DNA of 64,000 nt, taken from positions 20,673 to 84,672 of the forward strand of contig CAMDHE010000006.1 in the NCBI GenBank assembly GCA_945898095.1. The letters are read 5' to 3'. The notes beneath the pieces were generated by a model. That model saw nothing but the letters and a program-made list of their open reading frames with translations. It was not told where the DNA came from and did no database searches. The first letter of the stretch is position 1. Each line of letters begins with the position of its first letter. Shown one piece after another: positions 8,400-16,679 of this stretch. A program made the position numbers and the translations under genes. The DNA comes from Roseateles toxinivorans. Lineage in GTDB: Bacteria; Pseudomonadota; Gammaproteobacteria; Burkholderiales; Burkholderiaceae_C.

Positions 8400-9604
8400 G
8401 GCGCTGCCCGCGCGCGGCCCAGCGCTGTAACCTGATCGGCCAGGCTGCGCAAGGGCGCGCCCCTAAAGCCGTTTGCCGCGAGCCAAGCCAGCACGGGTTC
8501 TGCCGCTTGCGGCTTGCGCGCGGCCAGCGACGCCTCGAGCACGATGCGCGCGTCGCGCGGTTCGCGCTGCACCTCGAAATTGGCCAGGGCCAGACGCAGC
8601 GCTGTGGTGGTGTCTTTTTGCACCAGCAGAAAGTAACGCGCCTCTTCGGTCTGGTGGGTGGTGTCGCCGCGCTGCCGTGCCGCATCAAAACGCTCGCCGA
8701 GTGTTTGCCCGTGGGCCAGCGCCTGTGGCAGGCCCAGTTGCTGCTCGGCGAGCGCGAGGCGAAGCAGCAAGGTGTCGACTTGTTCCCACGGCGCGAGCAG
8801 CGTTACCACGTCACGCCAGCGCGCAGCGTCCAGCAAAAAGTCGGCGCGCGCCGCCAGCAGGTAGGTGTCGTTGCGTCCCAGTGCCAGCGCGCTCTGAAAA
8901 TGTCGCTCGGCTGCGTCGAGCTGTGCAGCCCAGGTGGCGACTTCGGCCATGCGCGTGAGCAGCCACTGCCGGTTGCCGGGGTCGGTGGTTGCTGCCAGAG
9001 CGCGCTGCAGCCGCGCGTCGGCGCCGGCCAGGTCGCCTGTGTACGCCGCCAGCAGTCCGCTGCAGCCCAGCGCCAGCGTCGTGCGGCCGAGGCGCTCCAG
9101 GGCCTGGCATTCGTCACCGGCTTGCGCGTAGCGGGCCTGCACCATGAGGATGGCGCCTCGCCACGAATGTGCCTCGGCCAGGTCGGGGTCGAGTGCTAGT
9201 GCTGCGGCAAAGTCGTCCAGCCCTTCTGAAAACCCGTGGCGGTATTGCCGCAGTTTGGCGCGCACCAGCAGTGCCTGTGCCGGCAAAGGCGCGCTCAGCT
9301 GCTGTAACACCGCATCGGCATAGCCAACATAGCGCGGGTCACCGCGCTCCATCGCCAGCTCGAAGTAGCGGTTGGCCAGGCGTGTCGCAAGGGCTGCGTC
9401 TTGTGGTGTCTGGAGATTGGCGCGGCGCAAGGCGGCGAGTTCACGTGCCGTAGTGTCCCCGGCGCGAAACGGCAAACGCTCCAGTACGGTGGCGTCGGAC
9501 GACGGCAGGAAAGGTGCCGCGTGGGCAACGGCAACGCACACGCCTAGGGCACCCGCCAGCGCAATGCGCTGATACATATGAAACAACCGGTGCAGAAAAG
9601 TCAT
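8396..9604 (-). CDS. TPR-repeat secreted protein
   Basis: 402 residues, mostly helical repeats (for example LATRLANRYFELAM, ALALDPDLAEAHSWRGAIL, LDAAERHFQSALALGRND) that fit tetratricopeptide repeats. A signal peptide ends near AHAA; an internal Met at 9577 (MYQRIALAG) is an equally good start, and neither start has a clear ribosome binding site. It is co-transcribed with the HupE-like gene, so it probably assembles with or supports that membrane protein. Divergent from the small secreted gene at 9674. Confidence 0.7.
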   Translation of the reverse strand: MTFLHRLFHMYQRIALAGALGVCVAVAHAAPFLPSSDATVLERLPFRAGDTTARELAALRRANLQTPQDAALATRLANRYFELAMERGDPRYVGYADAVLQQLSAPLPAQALLVRAKLRQYRHGFSEGLDDFAAALALDPDLAEAHSWRGAILMVQARYAQAGDECQALERLGRTTLALGCSGLLAAYTGDLAGADARLQRALAATTDPGNRQWLLTRMAEVATWAAQLDAAERHFQSALALGRNDTYLLAARADFLLDAARWRDVVTLLAPWEQVDTLLLRLALAEQQLGLPQALAHGQTLGERFDAARQRGDTTHQTEEARYFLLVQKDTTTALRLALANFEVQREPRDARIVLEASLAARKPQAAEPVLAWLAANGFRGAPLRSLADQVTALGRARAAP

Positions 9605-9673
9605 GATCGGGGTAGAGTGCCTCCACGACTATGTTGTCGTGCGGTTCAGTTTACAGATACTTGGAGTGAAACC

Positions 9674-9880
9674 ATGCGCAAGTTGATTTCCGGTCTCGTG
9701 ATGGCAGTGTTTGCATTTATGTCAGTGGGCGCCTTCGCCATGTCCCACGGCGGCGGCATGACGGACAAGGAAAAGATGGAAAAGATGGAAGCCTGCAAAA
9801 AGATGGATGCCAAGGCCGACGACAAGATGAAGGCCGAGTGCAAGAAAATGATGGAAATGAAGGACGAGAAGAAGAAATAA
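9674..9880 (+). CDS. MXKDX-type small secreted protein
   Basis: 68 residues with ATG preceded by GGAG at 9663-9666. The signal peptide (RKLISGLVMAVFAFM... ending GAFA) is followed by a mature part made of Met/Lys/Asp/Glu with repeats of the KMxxK/MKD type and two cysteines. Similar proteins with pentapeptide MXKDX repeats are common in Burkholderiales; the function is unknown, with metal binding suggested only by composition. Transcribed divergently from the TPR-HupE pair. Confidence 0.75.
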   Translation: MRKLISGLVMAVFAFMSVGAFAMSHGGGMTDKEKMEKMEACKKMDAKADDKMKAECKKMMEMKDEKKK

Positions 9881-9900
9881 GGTCTGCAGGGGCACACGCC

Positions 9901-9920
9901 CTTGCACCTGCGGGTGCAAG
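9901..9920 (+). terminator. hairpin after small secreted gene
   Basis: A perfect 8-bp stem (CTTGCACC / GGTGCAAG) with a TGCG loop, 20 bases after the stop of the small secreted protein. There is no T-run, so rho-independent termination is uncertain. The downstream bases look structured-RNA-like, but no family could be assigned. Confidence 0.4.
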
Positions 9921-9964
9921 TCCCGCCGTGAGTTGATCACAACGAACGAAGTGAAGCGCAACTG

Positions 9965-10077
9965 CACCGTTGCCGGCGTCACCACCTACGCCTGACGATT
10001 TTTATCGGGATGGACCGGGCGTCATATTCAGGTCATAGGGCGCTGTCAGACTAGGCACTCATGAAACCTGCAGATGC
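9965..10077 (+). repeat. 113-bp direct repeat, right copy (native plcP promoter copy)
   Basis: Second copy of the repeat at 6965-7077. It begins with a 31-base remnant of the phoD 3' end, then carries the intact intergenic region with Pho box, and runs into the intact plcP ATG at 10061. The insertion therefore left plcP with its own promoter region. Confidence 0.95.
10019..10036 (+). promoter_or_regulatory. candidate Pho box upstream of plcP
   Basis: GCGTCAT-ATTC-AGGTCAT, two half-sites 11 bp apart, with a third GTCA 13 bp further on (10045). It ends 24 bases before the plcP start. The same box persists as a relic at 7019-7036. Confidence 0.55.
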
Positions 10078-10927
10078 CTTTTTGCATGCTTTGCATGATC
10101 CAAGCGCCGAAGCCGATCAGCATGATCCGGACGGGCTGCGTTTTCGCACCGTCTGGATCTCTGACATCCATTTGGGTACGCCCGGCTGTCAGGCCGAAGC
10201 CTTGCTGGATTTTCTGCGCTGCGTCGAATGCGAGCACCTCTATCTGGTCGGCGACATCATCGACGGCTGGCAGCTCAAGCGCAGTTGGTATTGGCCGCAA
10301 GCGCACAACGACGTGATTCAAAAGCTCTTGCGCAAGGCGCGCAAGGGCACCAAAGTGGTGTTCATTCCGGGCAATCATGATGAATTCGCGCGCAAGTACC
10401 TGACGCACAATTTCGGCGGTGTTGAGGTCGTCAAGGACTGTATCCATGTGACGGCCGACGGCAAGAAGTTGTGGATCACGCATGGCGACTTGTTTGACGG
10501 GGTCATCCAGATCGCCAAATGGCTGGCCTATCTGGGCGACACGGCTTATGAGTTCACGCTGAAGCTGAACCGTTATTTGAATTCGCTGCGCGCACGACTG
10601 GGCTTGCCTTACTGGAGCTTGTCCAAGTATTTGAAGTTGAAGGTCAAACGTGCCGTCAGCTATGTCAGCGACTTCGAGGGCGCAGTGGCGCGCGAGGCGA
10701 GGCACCGCGGTGCTGATGGCGTCGTCTGCGGCCATATTCACCATGCCGAGTTGCGCGACATCGACGGCATCCTCTACGCCAACGACGGTGACTGGGTCGA
10801 GAGCCTGACCGCGCTGGTTGAGCATGCTGACGGCCGGCTCGAAATTCTCGACTGGACCGAACATGCAGCCCGCACCGCGCAGGCTCAGAAAGCCTTGACG
10901 AATTCTTTGGTGACGGTTGCCGGTTGA
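10061..10927 (+). CDS. plcP: PlcP/LpxH-type metallophosphoesterase (likely phospholipase C-like)
   Basis: 288 residues with the five calcineurin blocks: SDIHLG (D35, H37), GDIIDGW (D65), GNHDE (N105), THGDLFD and GHIHHAE. These bind two metal ions. Such proteins are often labelled UDP-2,3-diacylglucosamine hydrolase, but this one is longer than classical LpxH (~240) and resembles PlcP. PlcP of rhizobia and marine bacteria cleaves phospholipids to diacylglycerol under phosphate starvation. That reading is favoured by its position after phoD, the Pho box just upstream and a family-4 glycosyltransferase 7 kb away. An LpxH-like lipid A role cannot be excluded from sequence alone. Confidence 0.75.
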   Translation: MKPADAFLHALHDPSAEADQHDPDGLRFRTVWISDIHLGTPGCQAEALLDFLRCVECEHLYLVGDIIDGWQLKRSWYWPQAHNDVIQKLLRKARKGTKVVFIPGNHDEFARKYLTHNFGGVEVVKDCIHVTADGKKLWITHGDLFDGVIQIAKWLAYLGDTAYEFTLKLNRYLNSLRARLGLPYWSLSKYLKLKVKRAVSYVSDFEGAVAREARHRGADGVVCGHIHHAELRDIDGILYANDGDWVESLTALVEHADGRLEILDWTEHAARTAQAQKALTNSLVTVAG

Positions 10928-10974
10928 TCTGACCTCAGCATGGCCTGAGGCCACACATCCGCATCAGACCGACC

Positions 10975-11202
10975 CTAGTCAGGCGCAATCACGACTGCGC
11001 TTGTCAACCCGGCGGACTTTTGCCTGTGGTCCAGCAACGCTTGCCAGCCTGCTTGCAGGTTTTCAGCAGACTGGGTCAGGAAGATGCCGAAGCTCAGTTG
11101 CCGGGTTTGGGCCTGCGCGTGAGAGCTGGTAATCATTGCAGAAGCAATACCGAATACGGCGGTGCAGACGGACCACTTGACGACGAAGAGCCGAATTTTC
11201 AT
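10975..11202 (-). CDS. small secreted protein of unknown function
   Basis: 75 residues. The start at MKIRLFVV is chosen because AGGAG precedes it by 6 bases; a longer frame exists upstream but lacks a site. A signal peptide (KIRLFVVKWSVCTAVFGIAS) probably ends near AQA. The mature part is only ~45 residues, with no recognised domain. No clear operon partner; convergent with plcP. Confidence 0.5.
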   Translation of the reverse strand: MKIRLFVVKWSVCTAVFGIASAMITSSHAQAQTRQLSFGIFLTQSAENLQAGWQALLDHRQKSAGLTSAVVIAPD

Positions 11203-11369
11203 GGGCAGCTCCTGGGATGCTTGCGCAGAGGTTGCGACTCCTTGCGGGGACTGTGTCGAATGGTCGGGGTCTGGTGGCTTGGCCCCGCGGCATGACGTCC
11301 CGCCAAATGAAGGCTTGAAACGCGATGGAGGTCGACGCAATGCACGCCGGTCAGCATTCGCAGCAAGGT

Positions 11370-11516
11370 TTATTTACCCGATCCTGAGCTGCAAATCAGA
11401 GCCGCTAATTCGCGAAATTTGACCTGCGGCGGGAGGTCGCAAAGCGCCAACTGCATCCTGAAGCAATGGCTCAAGTTGCGCCCATCAAGTGCAAGTTCAA
11501 CTGCAGATTCGCTCAT
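11370..11516 (-). CDS. possible small protein, 48 residues
   Basis: Starts at an ATG preceded by AAAGGAG 8 bases upstream and reads to TAA at 11370-11372. The product begins MSESAVELAL and has two cysteines and no recognised domain. The strong ribosome binding site is the only positive evidence. The start region also forms a perfect 10-bp inverted repeat (11512-11521 / 11531-11540), which could mask the site. Without the gene, 11203-11587 would be an empty stretch. Confidence 0.3.
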   Translation of the reverse strand: MSESAVELALDGRNLSHCFRMQLALCDLPPQVKFRELAALICSSGSGK

Positions 11517-11587
11517 CGGTGGACTCCTTTCACCGATGAGGATCATCTACAGTTGATGTGACAGCATGTTGATGTTTATGTGACAGC

Positions 11588-11607
11588 TGACCCGCGGCTG
11601 CGGGTCA
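11588..11607 (-). terminator. hairpin after histone-like gene
   Basis: TGACCCGC / GCGGGTCA, a perfect 8-bp stem with a GGCT loop, 8 bases past the stop of the minus-strand histone-like gene. No strong T-run follows, so efficiency is uncertain. Confidence 0.5.
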
Positions 11608-11615
11608 GCAACCGG

Positions 11616-12380
11616 TCATTTCCCTTTTGGGCGGCCGGTTTTCAGTGGTGGGACATTCTTCAATGCTTTCAACATGGCGGTGTCGCTCAGCGAGGCCAGC
11701 AATTGCAGGCCGGCCCGCAGCAACTCGCTCTTTTTGGCTGGGTGTGCAGCTTTCAGCGCGCGCTGCTTTAGCGCATCGATCAAGGCATAGTCGGCGACAG
11801 GCATGGTGAAACTGTCGCGCACCAGCTTTGCCTTTACCGGCTTGACCGGCTTGGCGGCTTCAACTGCAACTGCGGCTTTGACCAAGCCCGCAGCCTTGGG
11901 CTGTGCCACTTTGCCTGCCAATGGTGCAGTTTTGGGTTTGGCCAGAACAGGTTTGAGCTTCGCCGGCTTGGACGCTTGACTGACCTTGCTTGCAGGTTTC
12001 TTGCTCGCAGCAGCGGGTGCTGGCGGCTTGACTGCAACGGCGACCTTGCGGGCCGGCTTGGCTGCGCGAGCCACTGTAGGTGCTGCTTTGACTGGCTTGG
12101 TTGGCGCTTTCGGCGGCAACTTGGCAGCCGATTTTGCAACGGGCTTCGCGACTGTTTTGGGTTTGCTTTTGGCGGCCGCCGCAGTTGGCGTGGCAGCGAT
12201 TGGCAATGCGGCTGGTGCTTTGGCAGGCTTTGGAGCTGCGGCTTTGCTTGGACGTTTCGGTGCCGCGCGCTTGGGGCGAGCTGCACTTGTTGGCGTGGCG
12301 ACTTTCACAATCGGTGCAGCGACCAGAGCCGAAGCTTCAACGGTTTCGATTTTGGATGGAACGGGTTGTGTGCTGTTCAT
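11616..12380 (-). CDS. histone H1-like Lys/Ala/Pro-rich protein with C-terminal conserved domain
   Basis: 254 residues. The first ~180 residues are a low-complexity, disordered and strongly basic tail (AAPK, KPAK and similar repeats) like bacterial histone-H1 homologues. The last ~70 residues are well composed (RDSFTMPVADYALIDALKQR, KKSELLRAGLQLLASL) and resemble a small helical, ribbon-helix-helix-like DNA-binding or dimerisation module. The ATG has AGGAG upstream. Expected to bind nucleic acid and affect chromosome structure. The repeats make its exact length prone to variation between strains. Confidence 0.75.
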   Translation of the reverse strand: MNSTQPVPSKIETVEASALVAAPIVKVATPTSAARPKRAAPKRPSKAAAPKPAKAPAALPIAATPTAAAAKSKPKTVAKPVAKSAAKLPPKAPTKPVKAAPTVARAAKPARKVAVAVKPPAPAAASKKPASKVSQASKPAKLKPVLAKPKTAPLAGKVAQPKAAGLVKAAVAVEAAKPVKPVKAKLVRDSFTMPVADYALIDALKQRALKAAHPAKKSELLRAGLQLLASLSDTAMLKALKNVPPLKTGRPKGK

Positions 12381-12555
12381 CTCGATCTCCTGTTGTGGGA
12401 TAACAGTGTAAATCGTTTATACGGTATTTTGTCAAGTCGCTGGGGGCGACTGATTGGGCAGGTTGAAAGAGGGGCGCGGGGACTGGGGAGCGGGGAGTGG
12501 AACTTAGGGTTTATGCTAGGATAAAATCATTGGCACAAATCAATTGGAGACTCAG

Positions 12556-12780
12556 ATGGCCACGATTGCTCAATCCGTTTATCTTGATTCGCAGCCAGGT
12601 TTTCTGTGTAAATTGGAAGGCCCGGGGACGGTGCTGGACAACCCTTACGTCTATGACGATGCGGCCAAGGAGCTCAAGGCGATGGCAGGCACCGGCCTGA
12701 TCGAAATCATGAGCGAGCGGTCGATGCAATACGCGGGCGACCAGCTGATCGGCGAGATCACGTTCAGGCGCCTGAGCTGA
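12556..12780 (+). CDS. conserved hypothetical protein, 74 residues
   Basis: ATG chosen at 12556 with GGAGA six bases upstream, rather than the in-frame TTG at 12544. The small soluble protein starts MATIAQSVYL and ends EITFRRLS. It has no signal peptide, membrane segment or recognised domain. Balanced composition and a good ribosome binding site support a real gene. It is convergent with the TRAP permease gene. Confidence 0.6.
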   Translation: MATIAQSVYLDSQPGFLCKLEGPGTVLDNPYVYDDAAKELKAMAGTGLIEIMSERSMQYAGDQLIGEITFRRLS

Positions 12781-12797
12781 GTTCCCGGAGGTGCCCT

Positions 12798-14621
12798 TTA
12801 CCTGCCGGCGACAAGGCCCGGCAGGCCGGTTGCCAGCAAGGGCAGCCAGGAAATCACCAGGGTGCAGAGGAAGATCGCCAGCAGCGCAGGCAGCACCGAA
12901 ACTGCCACATAGCGCAGCGGTTTGCCGAACATCGCCGAAGCAAAATAGATGTTCATGCCGGCCGGTGGGCATAGAAATCCCATCTCCATATTGGCCAGGA
13001 AGATGATGCCGAAATGCACCGGGTCGATGCCGTAGCTGACCGCCACCGGCAGCAGCAAGGGCACCAGCACGACGATGGCGGCATAAATTTCCATCAGGGC
13101 ACCGGCGGCGAACAGGAATATGTTCAACGCCAGCAGGAAGACGAATTTGTTCGGGATCACGCTTTGTGCCCAGACGCTGGCCGCATCCGGAATGCCGGCG
13201 TCGATCAGGAAGTTGGTCAGCGCCAGGGCCATGCCCAGGATCAACATCACGCCGCCGATGATCTGTGCGCAATCGGTCAAGGCGCGGCCCAGCAAGCGCC
13301 AACTCAATTCCCGATGTGCCAGCGCCTGGGTCAAGACTGCGTAGGCGGCGGTCAGCGCGGCGCTTTCGGTTGGCGTGGTGAAGCCGCCAACCAGTGAGCC
13401 GATCGCCACCAACGGTGCCAGCAACTCCCATTTGGCTTGCCAGAGGGTTTGCCCAAGGCTGCCAACTTGGATCGCGCCGGCAGGTGCCGGCGCTGACAGT
13501 CCCTTGCGCTGCAGGAAACCACCGAAAACCAGCAGGAAGACCACCATCACGCAGGCGGGCAACAAGCCGGCCAGGAACATCGTGTTGATTGGTACCCGAG
13601 CGATGATGGCGTACATGATCAAGGGCACTGAAGGTGCCAGCAGGACGCCCAAGGCACTGGCGCTGGTCAATAAGCTGATGCCGCGCTGCTCGGGATAGCC
13701 GGCATTGCGCAACATCGGCAGCAGCAGGCCGCCCAGCGCGAGGATGGTCACGCCGCTGCCGCCAGTGAAAGCGGTGAAGAGAGAGCACAGCACCGCCGAC
13801 GCAATCACCGTGCCATGCACACCGCTGCCGAACATTGCCAGGAAGACTGCGCTGAGCCGCTGCGCCGCACCGGTGCGGGCAAAGATCAATCCGGCCAGGG
13901 TGAAGAGCGGCAGGGCCGGCAGTGAAGGGTTGACGGTGATCTGGTAGTGCGACAAAGCCACCGACGCCAAGGGCAGGCCATCCTGCCAGAACAAGGCCAA
14001 AGCCAGGCCGCCGAGCACGGCAAAGATCGGTGCGCCCGCCAAAAGCAAGGCCAGGATGAACAGCCCCGCTGGCAAGATCGGCAATTCCTGGTCAGCTATT
14101 GCCACGCCAATGGCAAAGCTGCCAAGCGGCAGCAGAACGCCGAGTCTTTTCCAAATCTCCGAGTCGACACAGCGCGCCGCCAGCTTGGCGCCGAGCAGCA
14201 AGAAGCCCAGCGGCATCACCGCCTGTACGGCCCAAACTGGCAGGCCATAAGCCAAGACGTGATTTGCCTGCATTTCAGTGGCGACAAAGCGCCAGCTCGC
14301 CAGCGCCAGCAGGCCGCAGATCAGGCTGGCACCGGCATCGGAAAAAGCCTTCAATGCCGATTTGAAGCGCCCACCGGCCATGTCGCCCAGCCCGCTGCCC
14401 AGCGAAGTCAGATGCCCATGGCGCTCGGCCGCTATCGCGCCAAACATCGCGAGCAGCAGTCCCAGGTGCTGCACCAGCACGGGTGCATTCGCGATGCCCT
14501 GGCCCAGCAGCGGTCTCGCAGCGATTTCCACCAAGGGAATCAGCAGCATCAGCCCCAGCGCAATGATGGCCAGAAATTCATCGGAACGCGCCAGCCAGCG
14601 CATGGGTTTGATCGAGTTCAT
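12798..14621 (-). CDS. dctM: TRAP transporter fused DctQM permease
   Basis: 607 residues with about 16 membrane helices. The first ~170 residues match the small DctQ subunit (LARSDEFLAIIALGLMLLIP, EIAARPLLG) and the rest the large DctM subunit (FALFWQ-type helices, FMGSGV-like GSGVHGTVIA, FTGGSGVTILALGGLLLP, FLCPPAGMN). It is a sodium-driven uptake channel that works with the DctP and TatT proteins encoded upstream on the same strand. Its start overlaps the DctP stop by 4 bases. Substrate unknown. Confidence 0.88.
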   Translation of the reverse strand: MNSIKPMRWLARSDEFLAIIALGLMLLIPLVEIAARPLLGQGIANAPVLVQHLGLLLAMFGAIAAERHGHLTSLGSGLGDMAGGRFKSALKAFSDAGASLICGLLALASWRFVATEMQANHVLAYGLPVWAVQAVMPLGFLLLGAKLAARCVDSEIWKRLGVLLPLGSFAIGVAIADQELPILPAGLFILALLLAGAPIFAVLGGLALALFWQDGLPLASVALSHYQITVNPSLPALPLFTLAGLIFARTGAAQRLSAVFLAMFGSGVHGTVIASAVLCSLFTAFTGGSGVTILALGGLLLPMLRNAGYPEQRGISLLTSASALGVLLAPSVPLIMYAIIARVPINTMFLAGLLPACVMVVFLLVFGGFLQRKGLSAPAPAGAIQVGSLGQTLWQAKWELLAPLVAIGSLVGGFTTPTESAALTAAYAVLTQALAHRELSWRLLGRALTDCAQIIGGVMLILGMALALTNFLIDAGIPDAASVWAQSVIPNKFVFLLALNIFLFAAGALMEIYAAIVVLVPLLLPVAVSYGIDPVHFGIIFLANMEMGFLCPPAGMNIYFASAMFGKPLRYVAVSVLPALLAIFLCTLVISWLPLLATGLPGLVAGR

Positions 14622-15622
14622 TTGCCGGCGCGAAAGGCCTTCAGATGGGCGAAGACCTCGTCAAAGGTATCGGCTGGAACCATCACGCCGCGGATGCGCG
14701 GGTAGAGCTTTTGCGCCAGCTGATCCCATTCATGCATCTGCTCAGCCGTTGGGCGGTTGATCTTCAAGCCGCGCTTGGCCATCGCGTCAACGGCTTCGTT
14801 GACTTCCTGTCTGGCCTTGCTGCGCATCTGAATGCCGGCTTTGTCGCTGGCGCTGCGCAGCGCCGCTTGTACCGCGGGCGACATCTCGCCCCAGGCTTTG
14901 CTCGTGACGACCAAAGCGCCGACGATCGGCGCCCAGTTGATTTCGAGCATGTTCGGCGCGGTCATGTAGATCTGGCTGGCCAGCGCGAAGTAGGGCGTCG
15001 ACGGCACGACGTTGATCATGCCGGTCTGGATCGCGGGCAGGATGTCGGAGGTTTCCAGCGGCACCGGTGTGTAGCCCAGGCTTTTCATGATGTCCTGCTG
15101 CTCGGATTCAGAGCCCCAGGCAAAGAATTTCATCTTCTTGAAGTCGTCCGGTCGGGTGGCCGGGTCTTTGGAGAAAAAGCGTACCCAGCCGGCGTCACCC
15201 CAGGCGAGCACGATGAAGCCCTTGTCGAGGAATTTCTTTTCCATCGCCGGGCGCATTTTTTCGCGCACATAGTCGACTTCGTCCCAGCTCTTGAACAGCA
15301 GCGGCAGACTTTGCAATGCGCTGATCGAGGGCTCGATTTCACGCAGGCCGACAACCGACAGCAGCGCGCCCTGCAACTGCCCGATGCGCATGCGCCGCGC
15401 TAGCTCGGCCTCGCCGCCCTGGCTGCCATCGGCATAGACCAGGTATTTGGCATTGCCGCCCTGGGCATTGCGCCAGACTTCACCCAGCTCCATCAGCTGG
15501 CGGTGGTAAAGCGAATTTTTTGGCGCGACGGTACCGATCCGCAATTGCTTGTCTGCGGCCCAGGCGCTGCCGGTCAGGATCGCGGCCAGCAGGAGCAGGG
15601 CAAGGTTCAGTTTTTTCTTCAT
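14618..15622 (-). CDS. dctP: TRAP transporter periplasmic substrate-binding protein (DctP family)
   Basis: 334 residues with a signal peptide ending near AWA (about residue 22). DctP-family features include RIGTVAPKNSLYHRQLMELG, GSQGGEAELARRMRIGQLQGA and a motif around VVPSTPYFALASQI. The usual carboxylate-binding arginine region is present (RIGQLQGALL), though the exact ligand contact is not certain. It is transcribed after the TatT gene (12-bp gap) and before the permease. Lipid-like or hydrophobic ligands are suspected because a TatT partner is present. Confidence 0.87.
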   Translation of the reverse strand: MKKKLNLALLLLAAILTGSAWAADKQLRIGTVAPKNSLYHRQLMELGEVWRNAQGGNAKYLVYADGSQGGEAELARRMRIGQLQGALLSVVGLREIEPSISALQSLPLLFKSWDEVDYVREKMRPAMEKKFLDKGFIVLAWGDAGWVRFFSKDPATRPDDFKKMKFFAWGSESEQQDIMKSLGYTPVPLETSDILPAIQTGMINVVPSTPYFALASQIYMTAPNMLEINWAPIVGALVVTSKAWGEMSPAVQAALRSASDKAGIQMRSKARQEVNEAVDAMAKRGLKINRPTAEQMHEWDQLAQKLYPRIRGVMVPADTFDEVFAHLKAFRAGK

Positions 15623-15634
15623 TGGAGGCCTGAT

Positions 15635-16591
15635 TCAAAAGAGATCGTCAGCGTTGTCGAGCAGCCATTGCGCGCGCTCGCCCATCACTTCGTTTGACAA
15701 ATTCGGGTGCAGCAAACTCACCGCATGAGCTTGGCGCAGCAGGGCTTCAAAGCCAGCGCGGTCGCCTCCCGGCAAGGCAATGGATTCGGCCTTGGCGACA
15801 TAGGCGCCGGCATTTTCCCCGCGGCTGAAGGTGATGGCCTGGTCGAAATAGGCCAGCGCCTGGGTCTGCGAACCACCAGGGCGCACTGACTCGAAAGTCC
15901 CGATCAAGCTGGCCAACGCGCCCTCACCATGGCCGGGGTCGCGCTGCCAGGCCAGCGTGGCCAGGCGGATCGCCAAAGGCAGGTCGGCGACGATTTCGGG
16001 GTCGTCCTTCGAGTTGCTGATGCGGCCGCCCCAAGAGGCGGCGGCCCAGTAGGCCAGACCGATCTGGCGCTGACTCAGCTGCGGCCAGCGGGCTGGGTCG
16101 GGGCTCGCCAGCGCGGCCCGAAAGCCCGGCTGCTGGCGCTCGAGCGCGGCCATCGCATGTTGATGCGCGCGCCAGTACAGGCGGGCCGCGCGGACGCGCA
16201 ACTTTTGCGCAGCCCGCGAGTCCTTGGACTCGATGCGGTCGGCCTCGGCCGAGACAAAGGCAAAGGCATATTGCGTGAAACCTCCCGCCACCGCTTCAGC
16301 CAAGGCAAAGCTGTCAGGCGACTGGCTCAAAACCGACTCGGACAGCTTCAGGTAAAACGCCGCGGCCTCCCTGGCCAACTGGGTGTCGGTTTCAGCGCCC
16401 TGGTTCTGCTGCGCAAGTTCCTTGGCCGCGCCTTGCACGATCAGCATGCGCGGCGAGCAGGCGCACAGCAGGGTGAGCAGCATCAGCACCAGTCCCTGCC
16501 TGGCGCCGTCACTCAGCCTGCCCACAGGCGGGGGCTGAAAGGTTGGCACGGGGTGGGTGGTCGGGGTAGGCAGCAGTCGGGGATTTTTCAC
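15635..16591 (-). CDS. TRAP-associated TatT lipoprotein (TPR-like)
   Basis: 318 residues from a GTG. A hydrophobic stretch ends in a lipobox (TLLCACS) at about residue 46, so the first ~35 residues may be over-annotated. The remainder is helical, TPR-like, and fits the TatT T-component family known from Treponema and proteobacteria. There TatT forms a trimer with DctP and is thought to help capture hydrophobic ligands. It is the first gene of a three-gene operon with DctP and DctQM. Confidence 0.75.
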   Translation of the reverse strand: MKNPRLLPTPTTHPVPTFQPPPVGRLSDGARQGLVLMLLTLLCACSPRMLIVQGAAKELAQQNQGAETDTQLAREAAAFYLKLSESVLSQSPDSFALAEAVAGGFTQYAFAFVSAEADRIESKDSRAAQKLRVRAARLYWRAHQHAMAALERQQPGFRAALASPDPARWPQLSQRQIGLAYWAAASWGGRISNSKDDPEIVADLPLAIRLATLAWQRDPGHGEGALASLIGTFESVRPGGSQTQALAYFDQAITFSRGENAGAYVAKAESIALPGGDRAGFEALLRQAHAVSLLHPNLSNEVMGERAQWLLDNADDLF

Positions 16592-16679
16592 GCTCCAACG
16601 ATAGCTGCGGAATATGAAAAATTGGTGTCCACTTTTGCTCCGCCGACCTGCGCGCTGTGGTTTGCATCAAACAACTGAA

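Larger units (their letters stand above)
7078..9964. mobile_element. inserted segment between phoD and plcP
   Basis: Everything between the two copies of the 113-bp repeat interrupts what would otherwise be a contiguous phoD-plcP junction. The segment carries two minus-strand genes (HupE/UreJ-like and TPR protein) and one plus-strand small gene. No transposase, integrase or terminal inverted repeat is visible. The left part (7078-7259) has no gene but has short repeats of the ACGCCCCTG unit at 7115-7143. A duplication this long fits homologous or single-crossover integration, or segmental duplication, better than transposition. An assembly join is possible. Confidence 0.6.

Noticed and set aside
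9896..9964. Structured-looking sequence resembling part of a group II intron or other structured RNA
   Set aside because: Only one clear hairpin; no intron-encoded protein or domain V could be identified. A covariance-model search would be needed; without it I do not call it.
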